From assembly GCA_965263345.1 (NCBI GenBank), contig CBDHHC010000005.1, forward strand, positions 124,001 through 188,000: 64,000 bases of DNA, in the 5' to 3' direction. Each line of letters starts with the position of its first letter. The stretch's first letter is position 1. This document shows positions 63,261 through 64,000 of the stretch, in pieces. Origin of the DNA: CBDHHC01 sp965263345. GTDB taxonomy: Bacteria; Pseudomonadota; Alphaproteobacteria; Rhizobiales; CBDHHC01. The position numbers were made by a program, and so were the translations under genes. Under the pieces are notes generated by a model that had not been told where the DNA came from, did no database searches, and worked only from the letters and a program-made list of their open reading frames with translations.

Positions 63261-63724
63261 TAACGATCCCTCTTATTCTTTGAATTCAACTCTGACACAT
63301 TTAGTGTTTCAGGCTTTTGCGCCTCATGTGGATGCTCAGAACCAGAATAAATCTTTAAATTCTTTAGCTGACGTCTTGATAATGGACCACCTGGCATCAT
63401 GCGTGTTACAGCTTTTTCCAAAATACGTTCTGGGAATTTACCATCCAGAATTTTGTCTGCTGTACGCTCTTTAATGCCACCTGGATACCCTGTGTGCCAG
63501 TAATAAACTTTGTCTGTGCGTTTGTTGCCTGTAAAAACAACTTTGTCAGCATTAATCACAATGATGTTGTCACCACAATCAATATGTGGGGTATAAATTG
63601 CCTTATGTTTGCCGCGCAATCTCGTTGCGATTAAAGCAGCAAGGCGTCCAACAACTAGCCCTTCAGCATCAATGAGAAGCCATTTCTTCTCAATATCGCT
63701 TGGCTTTGCAGAATAGGTTTTCAT
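63260..63724 (-). CDS. rplM: 50S ribosomal protein L13
   Basis: L13 is an early 50S assembly protein. The ATG at 63724 gives 154 residues opening MKTYSAKPSDIEKKW; in-frame TTG codons just upstream are less likely. Landmarks are VVGRLAALIATRLRGKHK (about 26-43), VINADKVVFTGNK and MMPGGPLSRRQLKNLKIY. The C-terminus is extended relative to E. coli. rpsI follows with a one-base overlap. The leader region (63725-63847) is structured. Confidence 0.98.
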   Translation of the reverse strand: MKTYSAKPSDIEKKWLLIDAEGLVVGRLAALIATRLRGKHKAIYTPHIDCGDNIIVINADKVVFTGNKRTDKVYYWHTGYPGGIKERTADKILDGKFPERILEKAVTRMMPGGPLSRRQLKNLKIYSGSEHPHEAQKPETLNVSELNSKNKRDR

Positions 63725-63771
63725 CAACAACCCGCCTTCGTCTTTTAACTTTCAATAATAACAATCAGCCC

Positions 63772-63828
63772 AGCGCGTCTTGCGTTCGCGCTCAAAGCAC
63801 CTTTATGAATTCCAATGTAATGAAGGTG
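63772..63828 (-). promoter_or_regulatory. Structured leader of rplM-rpsI
   Basis: Two stem-loops lie between the proposed promoter and rplM: AGCGCG (63772-63777) with CGCGCT (63787-63792), and CACCTT (63798-63803) with AAGGTG (63823-63828). They could serve autogenous control by L13, as known for rplM leaders elsewhere, but I did not match a published motif. Confidence 0.4.
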
Positions 63829-63847
63829 TAAGCTTTTGGATTGGTTC

Positions 63848-63876
63848 TGTTTAAGGTGAGTTGAGTGGTATGTCAA
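63848..63876 (-). promoter_or_regulatory. Likely promoter of rplM-rpsI
   Basis: On the minus strand TTGACA (63876-63871) is followed after 17 bases by TAAACA (63853-63848). The perfect -35 and spacing fit a housekeeping promoter about 125 bases before the rplM ATG. Confidence 0.5.
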
Positions 63877-64000
63877 GAAAATTAGATTAAAAAATGTCAT
63901 CAATATCAGCTACTTAACATAATGGTACCATGTTACCTCAATTATTAATTTCAAGTTATTATTCTTAAAATTAGTAAAACCTATTTTATAATTATTCCCA

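Noticed and set aside
1..64000. CRISPR array, defence island or prophage
   Set aside because: No regularly spaced direct repeats, cas genes, restriction-modification, toxin-antitoxin pair or phage structural genes were seen. The only mobile DNA is the element end at 1-2549.

Overview
The window looks like chromosomal DNA from a low-GC, free-living, probably marine alphaproteobacterium. The class is well supported by lineage-typical families and gene order: DUF6101, DUF2093, DUF4170, TIGR02281 aspartic proteases, the ubiA / rsmE-gshA neighbourhood, and the cysQ-DUF4170-DUF374-waaA-lpxK-DUF2093-xseA block. A class I PHB synthase, a TRAP transporter and a FliN-like protein fit a motile, carbon-storing heterotroph. 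The order cannot be fixed from sequence alone. Most of the window is ordinary core genome, densely packed and AT-rich.

Layout. (1) 1-2549: right end of an integrated mobilizable element (a MobC end, a shortened relaxase, a large serine recombinase) abutting the 3' end of tRNA-Leu(GAG). The recombinase frame reads through the tRNA antisense. (2) 2703-5735: fliN-like gene, lipB, a CDF cation transporter and an unknown duplicated protein. (3) 14059-5939, minus strand: a tight seven-gene run yajC-secD-secF, then homologues of the mitochondrial complex I assembly factors NDUFAF3 (Mth938-like) and NDUFAF6 (squalene/phytoene-synthase-like), then a secreted SGNH hydrolase and a DUF4153 membrane protein. 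(4) 14334-18882: DUF815 ATPase, a 553-aa response regulator and PHB synthase. (5) 19447-24960: alaC-type aminotransferase, hom, glpX, recJ. (6) 24974-30248: unknown genes, a type III polyketide synthase coupled to an isoprenylcysteine-type methyltransferase, YbaN and MetC.

(7) 30691-37715: a TRAP transporter (Tat-exported DctP, DctQ, and a DctM carrying a ~330-residue coiled-coil tail) followed by a Cache-domain histidine kinase and an overlapping LuxR-type regulator, probably one sensing-and-uptake module. (8) 41024-37719, minus strand: rsmE-gshA-argC. (9) 41025-41418: a spacer with an unusually GC-rich, palindrome-rich core. (10) 41419-50704: ubiA, DUF6101, cysQ, DUF4170, a fused DUF374-WaaA protein, lpxK, DUF2093, xseA and purD, i.e. 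quinone, sulfur, lipid A/Kdo and nucleotide metabolism. (11) 50788-58458: patatin, GyrI-like, DUF1045, a hydroxyisobutyrate-dehydrogenase-like enzyme, Lrp, a UDG-family protein, GST and a membrane histidine kinase. (12) 58769-64000: two tandem aspartic proteases, phosphomannomutase, a secreted unknown, and rplM-rpsI with a structured leader.

No CRISPR array, rRNA or complete insertion sequence was seen. The most unusual points are the recombinase-tRNA read-through, the DctM coiled-coil fusion, the DUF374-WaaA fusion, the extended sec operon, and the GC-rich spacer at 41111-41260. I did not find a clearly new multi-gene defence or mobile system.
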